A stretch of 64,000 bases of DNA from Pseudomonas sp. (GTDB lineage: Bacteria > Pseudomonadota > Gammaproteobacteria > Pseudomonadales > Pseudomonadaceae). Numbering within the stretch: position 1 is the first letter of the stretch; each line of letters begins with the position of its first letter. The stretch is from positions 124,001 through 188,000 of the forward strand of contig NZ_JAGIBG010000008.1 of assembly GCF_017744435.1 (NCBI RefSeq), written 5' to 3'. The translations under genes were made by a program, and so were the position numbers. The notes below the pieces were generated by a model. It was not told where the DNA came from. It did not search any database and saw only the letters and a program-made list of their open reading frames with translations. Of this stretch, positions 1-7,539 are shown in pieces.

Positions 1-23
1 TCGGCTTGCACTGATGCTCGTGT

Positions 24-58
24 GGCCCAATCGCGGGTTTGCCCCGCGATTGGGCCGT
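24..58. terminator. Strong 14-bp hairpin, probable terminator
   Basis: Positions 24-37 and 43-56 are perfect inverted repeats (GGCCCAATCGCGGG and its complement) around a 5-base loop, with a short T run after the right arm on the plus strand. It lies just beyond the stop codon of the minus-strand SDR at 66 and could end that transcript or one arriving from outside the left edge. The T tract is short, so factor-independent termination is likely but not certain. Confidence 0.55.
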
Positions 59-65
59 TTGCGCA

Positions 66-821
66 TCAGCCGAACGTGCTGCCGGCCAGCATGCCGCCGT
101 CGATGATGAACTCGGAGCCTGTGCAATAGCTGGACTCGTCGCTGGCCAGGAACAGCACCAGGCTGGCCACCTCTTCAGGCTGGCCGATGCGCGGGATCGG
201 CAGGCCGCTGTAGATTTGCGCAGGGTCGAAACCGGCCATTTCCGGGGGGCGCGACATGACGGTATCGATACCACCCGGATGTACCGAGTTGACACGAATC
301 CCCGCGCTACCCAGCTCAAGCGCTGCAGACTTGGTCATGCCACGTACGGCGAACTTGCTCGCCGAGTAGGCCGTGCCATAGGCGACACCCTCCATGCCTG
401 CAGTCGATGACACGTTGATGATCGAGCCACCTCCCGCCTGGCGCATGGCCGCCAACACCGACTTCATGCCCAGCCAGCAACCGACCTGGTTGACGTCGAT
501 GACCCGCCGATAGTCCTCCAGCGAGCATTGTTCAAGCGGTGCCATGCGCAGGATGGCGGCGTTGTTGACGAGTACGTCGAGCTTGCCGAAGTGCGCCTGG
601 GTCATCTCCACACAGGCTTGCCATTGTTCGGCGCAGGTCACGTCCAGCGGATGGAAGCAGGCGGCTTCGCCCAACTCGGCGGCCAATGCGCGACCTTCCG
701 TTTCCAGTACATCGGCAATCACCACCTTCGCCCCTTCGGCGACAAAACGCCGTGCTTCGGCTGCGCCCTGGCCGCGTGCGGCCCCGGTGATCAGCGCGAC
801 CTTGCCTGTCAATCGACTCAT
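66..821 (-). CDS. SDR family NAD(P)-dependent oxidoreductase
   Basis: Classical short-chain dehydrogenase/reductase, 251 aa, the usual size. It has the N-terminal cofactor motif TGAARGQG, the NNAA motif, and the catalytic Ser plus YSASK (Tyr-x-x-x-Lys). The C-terminal part has the expected substrate loop and ends with the usual DGG segment. The ATG at 821 follows a good GAGGAG ribosome site. These enzymes interconvert alcohols and ketones in the cytoplasm; the substrate cannot be read from sequence. It lies downstream of the LysR gene on the same strand with a gap of about 200 bp, so it may have its own promoter. The nearby class II aldolase suggests sugar-acid or polyol-type chemistry, but this is inference. 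Confidence 0.9.
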   Translation of the reverse strand: MSRLTGKVALITGAARGQGAAEARRFVAEGAKVVIADVLETEGRALAAELGEAACFHPLDVTCAEQWQACVEMTQAHFGKLDVLVNNAAILRMAPLEQCSLEDYRRVIDVNQVGCWLGMKSVLAAMRQAGGGSIINVSSTAGMEGVAYGTAYSASKFAVRGMTKSAALELGSAGIRVNSVHPGGIDTVMSRPPEMAGFDPAQIYSGLPIPRIGQPEEVASLVLFLASDESSYCTGSEFIIDGGMLAGSTFG

Positions 822-1017
822 CGTGTAGCTCCTCGTTTGCCCATGCGGGTTGTCGGTATTCGACAGCCTTCATTCTGGTGGCCAGAGGGGCCTGTTTTCA
901 TGGTCCGTTCGGGTGAGGTCGTATGTTCCTGGCTGTATTGAATCGGTTCCCACAGGGATCGCGTCAATTCTCAGAAGATGAGCAAGGCCAGTTGCATCAG
1001 TACCCTGCATACGGACC

Positions 1018-1902
1018 CTAGGTGGTATGAGCGAGTGTTTCGGTCAGCCAGTCGCTGAACGCCTTGACGATGGGGCGCTCCGCCTTGGCCGGATGGCAGA
1101 CCAGAAAATACGCACGGTTTGCCCGTGTGCTGATGTCGAACGGGCTCACCAGCAGGCCTCGCCTCAGTGCGTCGCTGCTGAGCAAGGTGTCGCCCAACGC
1201 GACGCCTTGGCCTGCCAGGCAGGCGGCCAATGCACAGGGGGCGTCGGAGAACAGGACGCCGGATGAAGCATCGACGTTGTTGCGGCCAGCTGCCCCCAGC
1301 CATACCCGCCAATCCGTGTAGTCGTTCATGTGCAGCAGCGTGTAGTTCGACAGGTCATCGATTTGCCGAAGACCGCCGTTGGCATAGAGCAGTTGCGGGC
1401 TCAACACCGGGAAGTAATGCAGGTCCATCAGCGGCATTACCTGCATGTTCGGCCAATCACCCGTGCCGTAGGAAATGAAGATGTCCGCTTCGCTCGAGCT
1501 GGTATCGGCCGGCGTGCGTGGCGAGATCAGGTGCAATTGAACCTGAGGATGGAGCGTCATGAACGCGTTGATGTGCTGGCACAACCAGGCGCTGGCAAAA
1601 CCGGTGTTGCAACTGACGCACAGGCGCCCCGCGATCTGTTGCCCAGGCGGGCCTGCTGCAGCCAGCTGCACGCGCTCAAGGATCTGCTGCACCTCCCGGG
1701 CGTACTGCTCCCCTCGAAACGTCAGCCGGACGCCTCGGCCAATGCGTTCAGTCAGGGCGAACCCCAGCTGCTGCTCAAGCGTGCTGATGCGGTGACTGAC
1801 GGCACTTCGTGTGAGGCTGAGTTCGTCAGCTGCGCTTGAGATGCTGCCGAGTCGTGCCACTGCATCCAGTGCACGAAGCGCCGTCATTGATGGGAAGTGC
1901 AT
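1018..1902 (-). CDS. LysR-type transcriptional regulator (GcvA-like)
   Basis: The N-terminal winged HTH reads ALRALDAVARLGSISSAADE followed by LTRSAVSHRISTLEQQLG, the standard LysR DNA-binding domain. The rest is a periplasmic-binding-protein-like effector domain ending in a PxKAERPIVKAFSDWL-type segment common in GcvA relatives. The frame is open up to 1989, but the LysR domain begins at MHFPSMTALRA, so I take the ATG at 1902 (294 aa); the ATG at 1914 is an alternative and neither has a strong ribosome site. It is divergent from the class II aldolase at 2030, the usual LysR arrangement, so that gene is the likely target. The SDR at 66-821 may also belong to the regulon. Confidence 0.85.
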   Translation of the reverse strand: MHFPSMTALRALDAVARLGSISSAADELSLTRSAVSHRISTLEQQLGFALTERIGRGVRLTFRGEQYAREVQQILERVQLAAAGPPGQQIAGRLCVSCNTGFASAWLCQHINAFMTLHPQVQLHLISPRTPADTSSSEADIFISYGTGDWPNMQVMPLMDLHYFPVLSPQLLYANGGLRQIDDLSNYTLLHMNDYTDWRVWLGAAGRNNVDASSGVLFSDAPCALAACLAGQGVALGDTLLSSDALRRGLLVSPFDISTRANRAYFLVCHPAKAERPIVKAFSDWLTETLAHTT

Positions 1903-2029
1903 AGGGCCCCGCATCGGGTGGAAATAGGCAATGGGTGAAACTAACACTACATCAATGGCGAAATTAATTCGATTGTTGCCAGTTTTCATTCACCGATAAT
2001 GAGCTCACATCCGTATTGGAGCGAAATAC

Positions 2030-2785
2030 ATGACCCCGACCGAACACATGCTGCGCCAGGAGCTAGCCGCCTGCTACCGACTGATCGCGCATTTCCGCAT
2101 GACCGACTTGATCTTTACCCACATCTCGGTGCGCATACCGGGGCCGGAGCATCATTTTCTGATCAATCCATACGGGCTGATGTTCGAGGAAATCACCGCC
2201 TCCAACTTGGTCAAGATCGACCTGGATGGGGCGCCAGTGGGCGATACGCCTTATGCCGTCAACCCGGCCGGTTTTGTCATCCACAGTGCCATTCACCGTG
2301 CGCGCCAGGACCTTCAATGCGTGCTGCATACCCACACGCGCGCCGGCTGTGCGGTTGCCGCCCTGGAGTGCGGCCTGCTGCCGGTGAACCAGATATCCAT
2401 GGAGTTCTACGGCAAGGTCGCCTATCACCACTATGAAGGGATTGCCCTGGACCTCGATGAGCAACAACGCCTGGTTGCAGACCTGCAAGACAAGAACGTG
2501 ATGATCTTGCGCAACCACGGCCTGCTGACTGGCGGGCGCAGTGTGGCCGAAGCGTTCCTCAGGATGTACTACCTGGAAAAAGCCTGTGAGATACAGCTCG
2601 CGGCCCAGCAGGCAGGCCAGCTGCTGCTGCCGAGCCATGACATTTGCGCCCATACCGAGCGACAGTTCAATGAGCCGCAGCGCGAACTGAAAGAGGGCGA
2701 GTTGACCGATCCGGGGGCGACTGACCTGGCCTGGAAGGCCTTGCTGCGCATGCTGGACCGTATAGCGCCCGACTACCGTGACTGA
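2030..2785 (+). CDS. Class II aldolase/adducin family protein
   Basis: 251 aa, matching the class II aldolase/adducin family (L-fuculose-phosphate aldolase and related decarboxylating aldolases). Metal-ligand motifs are visible: HTHTRAG in the middle and LRNHGLLTGG further on, plus an early INPYGLMFEEI stretch. Members use a divalent metal to cleave or form C-C bonds in small sugar phosphates or hydroxy acids. The ATG at 2030 is preceded by GGAG. It is divergent from the LysR gene at 1018-1902, which probably controls it. The exact substrate is unknown, and the adducin-like subfamily also contains members without proven aldolase activity. Confidence 0.88.
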   Translation: MTPTEHMLRQELAACYRLIAHFRMTDLIFTHISVRIPGPEHHFLINPYGLMFEEITASNLVKIDLDGAPVGDTPYAVNPAGFVIHSAIHRARQDLQCVLHTHTRAGCAVAALECGLLPVNQISMEFYGKVAYHHYEGIALDLDEQQRLVADLQDKNVMILRNHGLLTGGRSVAEAFLRMYYLEKACEIQLAAQQAGQLLLPSHDICAHTERQFNEPQRELKEGELTDPGATDLAWKALLRMLDRIAPDYRD

Positions 2786-2961
2786 ACCGCGATCATCCAG
2801 TAGATCATTCGGGGGCAAACGGCATTTGATACCGGAGAAAAATGTTAGCTGTTGGTTGCCAGGCACGGCTCTGACTAGACTCTGCTACATCTGTCCTTTC
2901 AAATCTGGTCCAGCGCACATCACCCTGCGGCGAGCGATCGTTGGTACTCCAGGAATTCTGT

Positions 2962-3660
2962 ATGGAAAACTCGAAAGGCAAGACAGAGCCTGACGCCGAC
3001 CTGGCCCAGATGATCCTGGGAGTGGGGCCTTGCACCAAACTGTTGCTTCTGCTGATTGGCCTGGTCCTCGTGTTCCCGTACTTGGAGGAAGGCCTGATAG
3101 CGCGCACGCTGCTGGGTATCTTGTTCTCGAGCGTACTGCTGGTGGGTGCTTTCGCGACTCCGCATACTCAGCGAGCATTCAGCCTGAAACTAGGCTTGGC
3201 ACTGCTTGGCATCAGCCTTCAATGGACGGCGTTGTGGACGGCGAATCTGACGATCCTGAACCTTGCCGGGATAACGTATGCGGCGTCTCTGGGCGTCACG
3301 ATCGCCGGGGTACTTCGCTATGTGCTCAAGCGGGGGCAAATTACCGCTGACAAACTGCACGGTGCGCTCGCGGGCTATATCATGATCGCGTTCGCCTGGG
3401 CATTCATTTACGCTGTGACCGAGCTATCGACGAGCGCTTCATTCGGCCCTGGCCACCTCGATTTCACACAGCCCGGCACCCTTTTCAAACTGATCTATTT
3501 CAGCTTCACGACCCTCACCACCACCGGGTTCGGTGACGTTGTGCCATTGACCAATCACGCCCGTTCACTGGTGATGGTCGAGGAATTCACGGGCGTCTTC
3601 TACGTTGGCGTTCTTATCGCCCGACTTGCCGGCCTCTATCCGTCACCTTCGATCCAGTAG
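2962..3660 (+). CDS. Two-pore-helix type potassium/ion channel, membrane protein
   Basis: 232 aa from the ATG at 2962 (weak AGGAAT site upstream). Several hydrophobic segments (LLLLLIGLVLVFPYL, LLGILFSSVLLVGAF, LGLALLGISLQWTALW, AGITYAASLGVTIAGVL, AGYIMIAFAWAFIYAV) are followed by a pore loop, YFSFTTLTTTGFGDVVPLT, and a last helix ending at LIARLAGLY. The filter is TTGFGD rather than the TVGYGD of classical K+ channels; Phe in place of Tyr is tolerated in some K+ channel families. No cytoplasmic RCK or cyclic-nucleotide domain is present, so the channel consists of membrane segments only. It lies alone between the aldolase and the regulator at 3933, with no functional clue from neighbours. 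Confidence 0.8.
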   Translation: MENSKGKTEPDADLAQMILGVGPCTKLLLLLIGLVLVFPYLEEGLIARTLLGILFSSVLLVGAFATPHTQRAFSLKLGLALLGISLQWTALWTANLTILNLAGITYAASLGVTIAGVLRYVLKRGQITADKLHGALAGYIMIAFAWAFIYAVTELSTSASFGPGHLDFTQPGTLFKLIYFSFTTLTTTGFGDVVPLTNHARSLVMVEEFTGVFYVGVLIARLAGLYPSPSIQ

Positions 3661-3783
3661 CGCCAGGCTGCCAGTCCGCCAGTAAACGGTTCGGAAATGG
3701 GTGGGCGCGACGGACGGCGGCAGATAGAAAAGTGTTTTAATTTCCTGGGTTTATCAGTTTTCTGGATTACGGTGGAAGCCTGA

Positions 3784-3825
3784 TCACAGGCTATCGGGAT
3801 CGCCAAAGAACATTTGGACAGCGCT
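3784..3825 (-). pseudogene. 3' scrap of a LysR gene
   Basis: Read on the minus strand, 3825 to 3784 encodes SAVQMFFGDPDSL followed by TGA. The last ten residues, QMFFGDPDSL, are identical to the C-terminus of the intact LysR regulator at 32976-33890, although the codons differ at several third positions. The similarity stops abruptly at an in-frame TAG immediately upstream. This looks like the surviving tail of a related LysR gene whose body was deleted or replaced. The match is short, so chance or convergence cannot be fully excluded. Confidence 0.5.
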
Positions 3826-3860
3826 CTAGGACAGCATCTCTGGTGTAAAAAAGAAGAAAT

Positions 3861-3890
3861 ATACCCCCAAAAATACCCATCGATACCCCC
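3861..3890. repeat. Three clustered ATACCC motifs, possible element border
   Basis: ATACCC occurs at 3861, 3873 and 3883 in an AT-rich patch directly beside the LysR remnant. In the other direction it reads as repeated GGGTAT, a style of sequence I associate with the junction upstream of integrase genes in integrative elements. No integrase or attachment-site pair is visible here, so the assignment is speculative. The rest of the 3661-3932 gap holds nothing else I can name. Confidence 0.25.
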
Positions 3891-3932
3891 AGCAGGATGT
3901 GCGATTGTCAGTGGGGAGGCCAAATACCTGGT

Positions 3933-5879
3933 TCACCGCGCGGACCTGAGCCTTCGCCATAATGTGGTCCGGCTGATTCCCAACTGCCGCGCCGCTTCGT
4001 CGAGATTGCCCTGGCAATTGTCCAGCGTCTCCTGCACATGGCGCAGTTGAGCGGCTTTGCCGACGCTGTTCAGGTCCGATGCCCGGAGTGTCCGGGGTCG
4101 GCCGGTCGGCGGCACACTGTCAGACAACTCGGGCAGCACCCGCGCCAGGTACTGTTCGTCCACGCCGTGCTCCCCCAGCAGCTCGCGCGCCGAGAGCATC
4201 GCCCGCTCGATCACGTTCTCCAGCTCACGCACATTGCCTGGCCACCCATAACGTGTCAGGTAAGGCAGCAGGGCGCTTGGCACCTGTGCCGCGCCGGGCG
4301 GCTGGCCCTGGACCAGCAGGCGCTGGCTGATGCCTCGGCAGATCAAGGCGATATCCTCGGGGCGCTCGCGCAAGGGGGTGGTTTGCAGGCGCAAAATGTT
4401 GAGCCGGTAGAACAGGTCGGTACGAAAATCGCCTTCCTCCATCGCGGCGCGCAGGTCCTGGTGAGTGGCGGCGATGACGCGTACATCAATGGCAATCGGC
4501 TCGGTGCCGCCCAGGCGCAGCACTTCGCGTTCTTGCAGAACACGCAACAGGCGCGTCTGCAGCGACACAGGCATGTCACCGATCTCGTCGAGGAACAACG
4601 TGCCACGGTGTGCCACTTCGAACAGGCCGGGCTTGCCGCCCTTGCGCGAGCCGCTGAAGGCGCCTTCCTCATAGCCGAACAGTTCGCTTTCCAGCAACGA
4701 CTCCGGGAACGCTGCGCAGTTGATGGCGACGAAGGGGCCTTGCCAGCGCGGGCTCTCGTTATGGATGCCCTGGGCCAGCAACTCCTTGCCGGTACCGCTT
4801 TCACCGGTGATCAGCACGGTTGACTGGCTGGCGGCGAAACGCCTGGCCAGCTGCAGCATTTCGCGGTTGGCCCGGCTGTTGCCGTCGAGCTGCTCAAGCC
4901 GATAGCGGGCAGTGAAGGCGCCGGGGCGGCGGGTGGAGCGGATGCGTTGGTCCGCGCGCTGCACGGCGGTGGTGTCCTGGCAGGTCAGGACCAGGCCGGT
5001 GCGCTGGCCGTTCTCGAGGATCGGCAGCAGGTTGCTGACCACTGCATGTGAGCCGAGCCGGATCACCCGGTTTTCCTCGCCACCCTCGGCAAACGCCTGC
5101 TGCAGGTCCAGTTCCGGGCACAGCTGCTGCAGCGGACGGCCCAGCGCCGCGCTAAGCGGCAAATCCAGCAACTGAGCCAGGGCCGGATTGAGCGACTGCA
5201 CGACCCCCTGGTTGTCGACCGCCGCCACGCCGGTGGGGATGTGTTGCAGCACGGCGTTCAAGTGCCGCCGCTTGGCCATCTCGATACGTTGGCTGTCGAG
5301 AATGCCCAAGGCCTCTTCGAGGGCCTTGCGCACGGTGTCTTCGCTCAGCGAAAGCACGCCGTGCAGGCCTGCCTGTTCCGCCAGTTCCACCACCGTCGAA
5401 GAACCGATGATGCTGCGACATCCCAGTCGGGCTGCCTGTTCGACCTCTTGGCGAGCTTCTTCAAGGGAGGTATAGGCGGCCTGGTGAACCTGTACCGTGA
5501 ACAACGCGGCCATGGCCCGCAGGCCTTGGTCGATACGGTGGTAACTGAGCAAGGCCACTTGCGAGGCATGCTCGCGCGCCTGCCCCAGCGCACGCAGCAG
5601 GTCATCGCCACCCACGCGCATTGTCAGTACCGGGCGCGCCAGGTGTTTGCGCAGGTAGGCGGCAGTGGCCCCGGCGCAGATGAACACGTCCGCCTCGCCC
5701 CGCAACTCCAGTTCACGGGCGACTTGCAGCGCCTCGGTCACCGACGTGTCGAGCACCTCGATGTGAGTGTCGGGATAGTCAGACGCGAGCGTGGCCACCA
5801 TATGGGCGAGGCGGCTGCGTTGCCGGGGGCGCTGCAGGTGGCTGATCAGCACGACAACCTGGGCGGTGGGAGAGTGCAT
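3933..5879 (-). CDS. Sigma-54-dependent activator, PrpR-like
   Basis: 648 aa from the ATG at 5879 (AAAGG upstream); the frame stays open to a TTG at 5894. The N-terminal ~190 residues resemble the PrpR sensory domain (LISHLQRPRQRSRLAHM, then FICAGATAAYLRK). A PAS-like domain follows (NAVLQHIPTGVAAVDNQG). The AAA+ core from about residue 340 has Walker A GESGTGKE, a GAFSGS version of the sigma-54 contact loop GAFTGA, Walker B LFLDEIGDM, and the R-finger region GWPGNVRELENVIERA. The C-terminal Fis-type HTH reads LDEAARQLGISRTTLWRRL. It is divergent from the acyl-CoA operon at 6079, whose promoter looks RpoN-dependent, so it most likely activates that operon in response to a pathway intermediate, by analogy with PrpR and 2-methylcitrate. 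Confidence 0.9.
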   Translation of the reverse strand: MHSPTAQVVVLISHLQRPRQRSRLAHMVATLASDYPDTHIEVLDTSVTEALQVARELELRGEADVFICAGATAAYLRKHLARPVLTMRVGGDDLLRALGQAREHASQVALLSYHRIDQGLRAMAALFTVQVHQAAYTSLEEARQEVEQAARLGCRSIIGSSTVVELAEQAGLHGVLSLSEDTVRKALEEALGILDSQRIEMAKRRHLNAVLQHIPTGVAAVDNQGVVQSLNPALAQLLDLPLSAALGRPLQQLCPELDLQQAFAEGGEENRVIRLGSHAVVSNLLPILENGQRTGLVLTCQDTTAVQRADQRIRSTRRPGAFTARYRLEQLDGNSRANREMLQLARRFAASQSTVLITGESGTGKELLAQGIHNESPRWQGPFVAINCAAFPESLLESELFGYEEGAFSGSRKGGKPGLFEVAHRGTLFLDEIGDMPVSLQTRLLRVLQEREVLRLGGTEPIAIDVRVIAATHQDLRAAMEEGDFRTDLFYRLNILRLQTTPLRERPEDIALICRGISQRLLVQGQPPGAAQVPSALLPYLTRYGWPGNVRELENVIERAMLSARELLGEHGVDEQYLARVLPELSDSVPPTGRPRTLRASDLNSVGKAAQLRHVQETLDNCQGNLDEAARQLGISRTTLWRRLRSAR

Positions 5880-5902
5880 GGTGGCGCCTTTCAAAAATGA
5901 AC

Positions 5903-5932
5903 TGTTTCCATGTTGAACCAGGTTGTTTCATG
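5903..5932 (+). promoter_or_regulatory. Possible upstream activator sites (tandem TGTTTC-ATG)
   Basis: TGTTTCCATG at 5903-5912 and TGTTTCATG at 5924-5932 are near-identical and their starts are 21 bp apart, two helical turns. They lie about 90-110 bp upstream of the -24/-12 promoter at 6016, a normal distance for an enhancer bound by a sigma-54 activator. The divergent activator gene begins 24 bp away, so the same site could control its own expression. The assignment rests on position and repetition only. Confidence 0.45.
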
Positions 5933-6015
5933 AGTGCAATGCGAAGCGTAGCCAGAATTTCCCATGAACCGCTGTACACCTTGTTTTACGTGACCTGCAG
6001 GTGATCCTGGTGAAG

Positions 6016-6032
6016 TTGGCCCGGGCGTTGCT
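6016..6032 (+). promoter_or_regulatory. Sigma-54 (-24/-12) promoter
   Basis: TTGGCCCGGGCGTTGCT matches the RpoN consensus YTGGCACG-N4-TTGCW with one change (A to C in the first box). The invariant GG (6018-6019) and GC (6030-6031) are separated by exactly 10 bp. Transcription would start near 6043 and reach the ATG at 6079. The gene on the other side encodes a sigma-54 activator, which strengthens the call. Confidence 0.75.
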
Positions 6033-6078
6033 CTAGCGGACCTGTCCATTTGAAACCGAAGGCAGGGACCCTAGATTC

Positions 6079-7137
6079 ATGAGCAGTTCCTCTACGACGT
6101 GTTCGGCAAGCGATGCGCTCGCGGCCGTGACCGACGAGCAGCGCCTCGTCGACTTCATTCGTGAACAGGCAACGGCAACCCGCGTTGTCATGCAAACCCG
6201 CAAGCGCCTGAGCGGCGGTGCCATCCAGGAAAACTGGCTGCTCGAACTGCTGATCGAGGGCGGCCCCTGGGCCGGCGCCCGGCGCTGGGTGTTGCGCAGC
6301 GACGCGCTGTCCGCGCTGCCGGCCAGCCTCGACCGGGCGCAGGAGTTCGCCGTGTTGCAGGTGGCCCACCAGGCCGGGGTGAAAGTACCGCGGCCGCTCT
6401 GGCTGTGCCGCGATACGCAGGTCTACGGGCGCGTGTTCTTCCTGATGGAGCATGTGCCGGGTGTCGCTGCCGGGCGCTTGCTCAGCGCAGGGGCAGGTGC
6501 CCAGGGTCAGGCCCGGCTGGCGGAGCAGCTCGGCGCCAACCTGGCGCGCCTGCATCAGGTCCGCCCGCCGAGCGTGGCGCTGGACTTCCTGCCCGTGCCG
6601 CAGCGCTCGCCGGCCCTGGCCAGCGTCGATGCCTATCGCCGTTACCTCGACACCCTCGACGATGCCTATCCGGCACTGGAATGGGGCCTGCGCTGGTGCG
6701 ACCTGCATGCACCGCGCGACAGCCGTCTGTGCCTGCTGCATCGCGATTACCGCACGGGTAACTACCTGGCCAGCGAGCAGGGGCTGGAGGCGGTGCTGGA
6801 TTGGGAGTTCACCGGTTGGGGCGACCCCTGCGAGGACCTTGGCTGGTTCACTGCCCCCTGCTGGCGCTTCACGCGCCCTGACCTGGAGGCCGGCGGTATC
6901 GGCCAGCTGGCGGACTTCCTGCGTGGCTACCACCAGGTATCGCCACTGTGGATCGAACCCGACCAACTGCACTACTGGCAGGTGCTGGCGACCCTGCGCT
7001 GGGCGGTGATCGCGCTGCAGCAGGGGCAGCGCCACCTGTCCGGCGAAGAGCCTTCCCTGGAGCTGGCACTGACTGCGCGCCTGCTGCCGGAGCTTGAACT
7101 CGACATCCTGAACATGACCGGAGCCGATGTGCCATGA
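6079..7137 (+). CDS. Phosphotransferase family protein (APH fold)
   Basis: 352 aa aminoglycoside-phosphotransferase-like kinase fold. The catalytic loop LLHRDYRTGNYL (HxDxxxxN) and the metal motif VLDWEF are both present, and an N-terminal SGGAIQENW nucleotide-loop-like stretch is visible. This subfamily is normally found beside acyl-CoA dehydrogenases and acyl-CoA ligases, as here, and is thought to phosphorylate a hydroxyacyl intermediate, as in the human ACAD10/ACAD11 kinase domains. It is first in the operon under the RpoN promoter at 6016 and overlaps the next gene by 4 bp (ATGA). A role in antibiotic resistance is unlikely given the context. The precise substrate is unknown. Confidence 0.85.
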   Translation: MSSSSTTCSASDALAAVTDEQRLVDFIREQATATRVVMQTRKRLSGGAIQENWLLELLIEGGPWAGARRWVLRSDALSALPASLDRAQEFAVLQVAHQAGVKVPRPLWLCRDTQVYGRVFFLMEHVPGVAAGRLLSAGAGAQGQARLAEQLGANLARLHQVRPPSVALDFLPVPQRSPALASVDAYRRYLDTLDDAYPALEWGLRWCDLHAPRDSRLCLLHRDYRTGNYLASEQGLEAVLDWEFTGWGDPCEDLGWFTAPCWRFTRPDLEAGGIGQLADFLRGYHQVSPLWIEPDQLHYWQVLATLRWAVIALQQGQRHLSGEEPSLELALTARLLPELELDILNMTGADVP

Positions 7138-7490
7138 CCCAGCCGCACGCCCATGAGTTGCTCGAAATCGCCCGCCAGACCCTGCTGGAGCAGGTATTGC
7201 CGGCGCTGTCCGGCGAGCTTCGCTATCCGGCGTTGATGATCGCCAACGCCATGGCCATCGCCGCCCGGGAAAACCGCCTGGACGCCGCCGCCAGCCTTCA
7301 GGAGCAGGCGCACCTGGCCGCGCTGATCGATGCGCCCGCGCCGTCGTTGCAGGAAGCCCGACGACAGCTGGCGCAAGCGATTCGCCAGGGTCGCCACGAC
7401 ACCCCGCACAGCGCTCGTAGCCTGGTTGAGACGCTGCGCCGGGTGACGCTCGACCGGCTGGCGATCAGTAACCCCAAGGCCGTGCGCTGA
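7134..7490 (+). CDS. DUF6285 family protein
   Basis: 118 aa, mostly helical, with no signal peptide or membrane segment. The pattern HELLEIARQTLLEQVLPALSG followed by LMIANAMAIAARE matches the small protein family that travels with APH-like kinases and acyl-CoA dehydrogenases, which I know as DUF6285. Its start overlaps the end of the kinase gene by 4 bp, implying translational coupling and probably a shared complex or pathway step. No catalytic motif is evident. Function unknown; a helper or subunit of the upstream kinase is my inference. Confidence 0.7.
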   Translation: MTQPHAHELLEIARQTLLEQVLPALSGELRYPALMIANAMAIAARENRLDAAASLQEQAHLAALIDAPAPSLQEARRQLAQAIRQGRHDTPHSARSLVETLRRVTLDRLAISNPKAVR

Positions 7491-7539
7491 GCGTGGCAAG
7501 CCCCTGTTTGAAAACCGACAAGTACGAAGAAGGAAACCC

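Noticed and set aside
6079..7137. Aminoglycoside resistance gene
   Set aside because: The APH fold is present but the operon partners are acyl-CoA enzymes; resistance is not supported.
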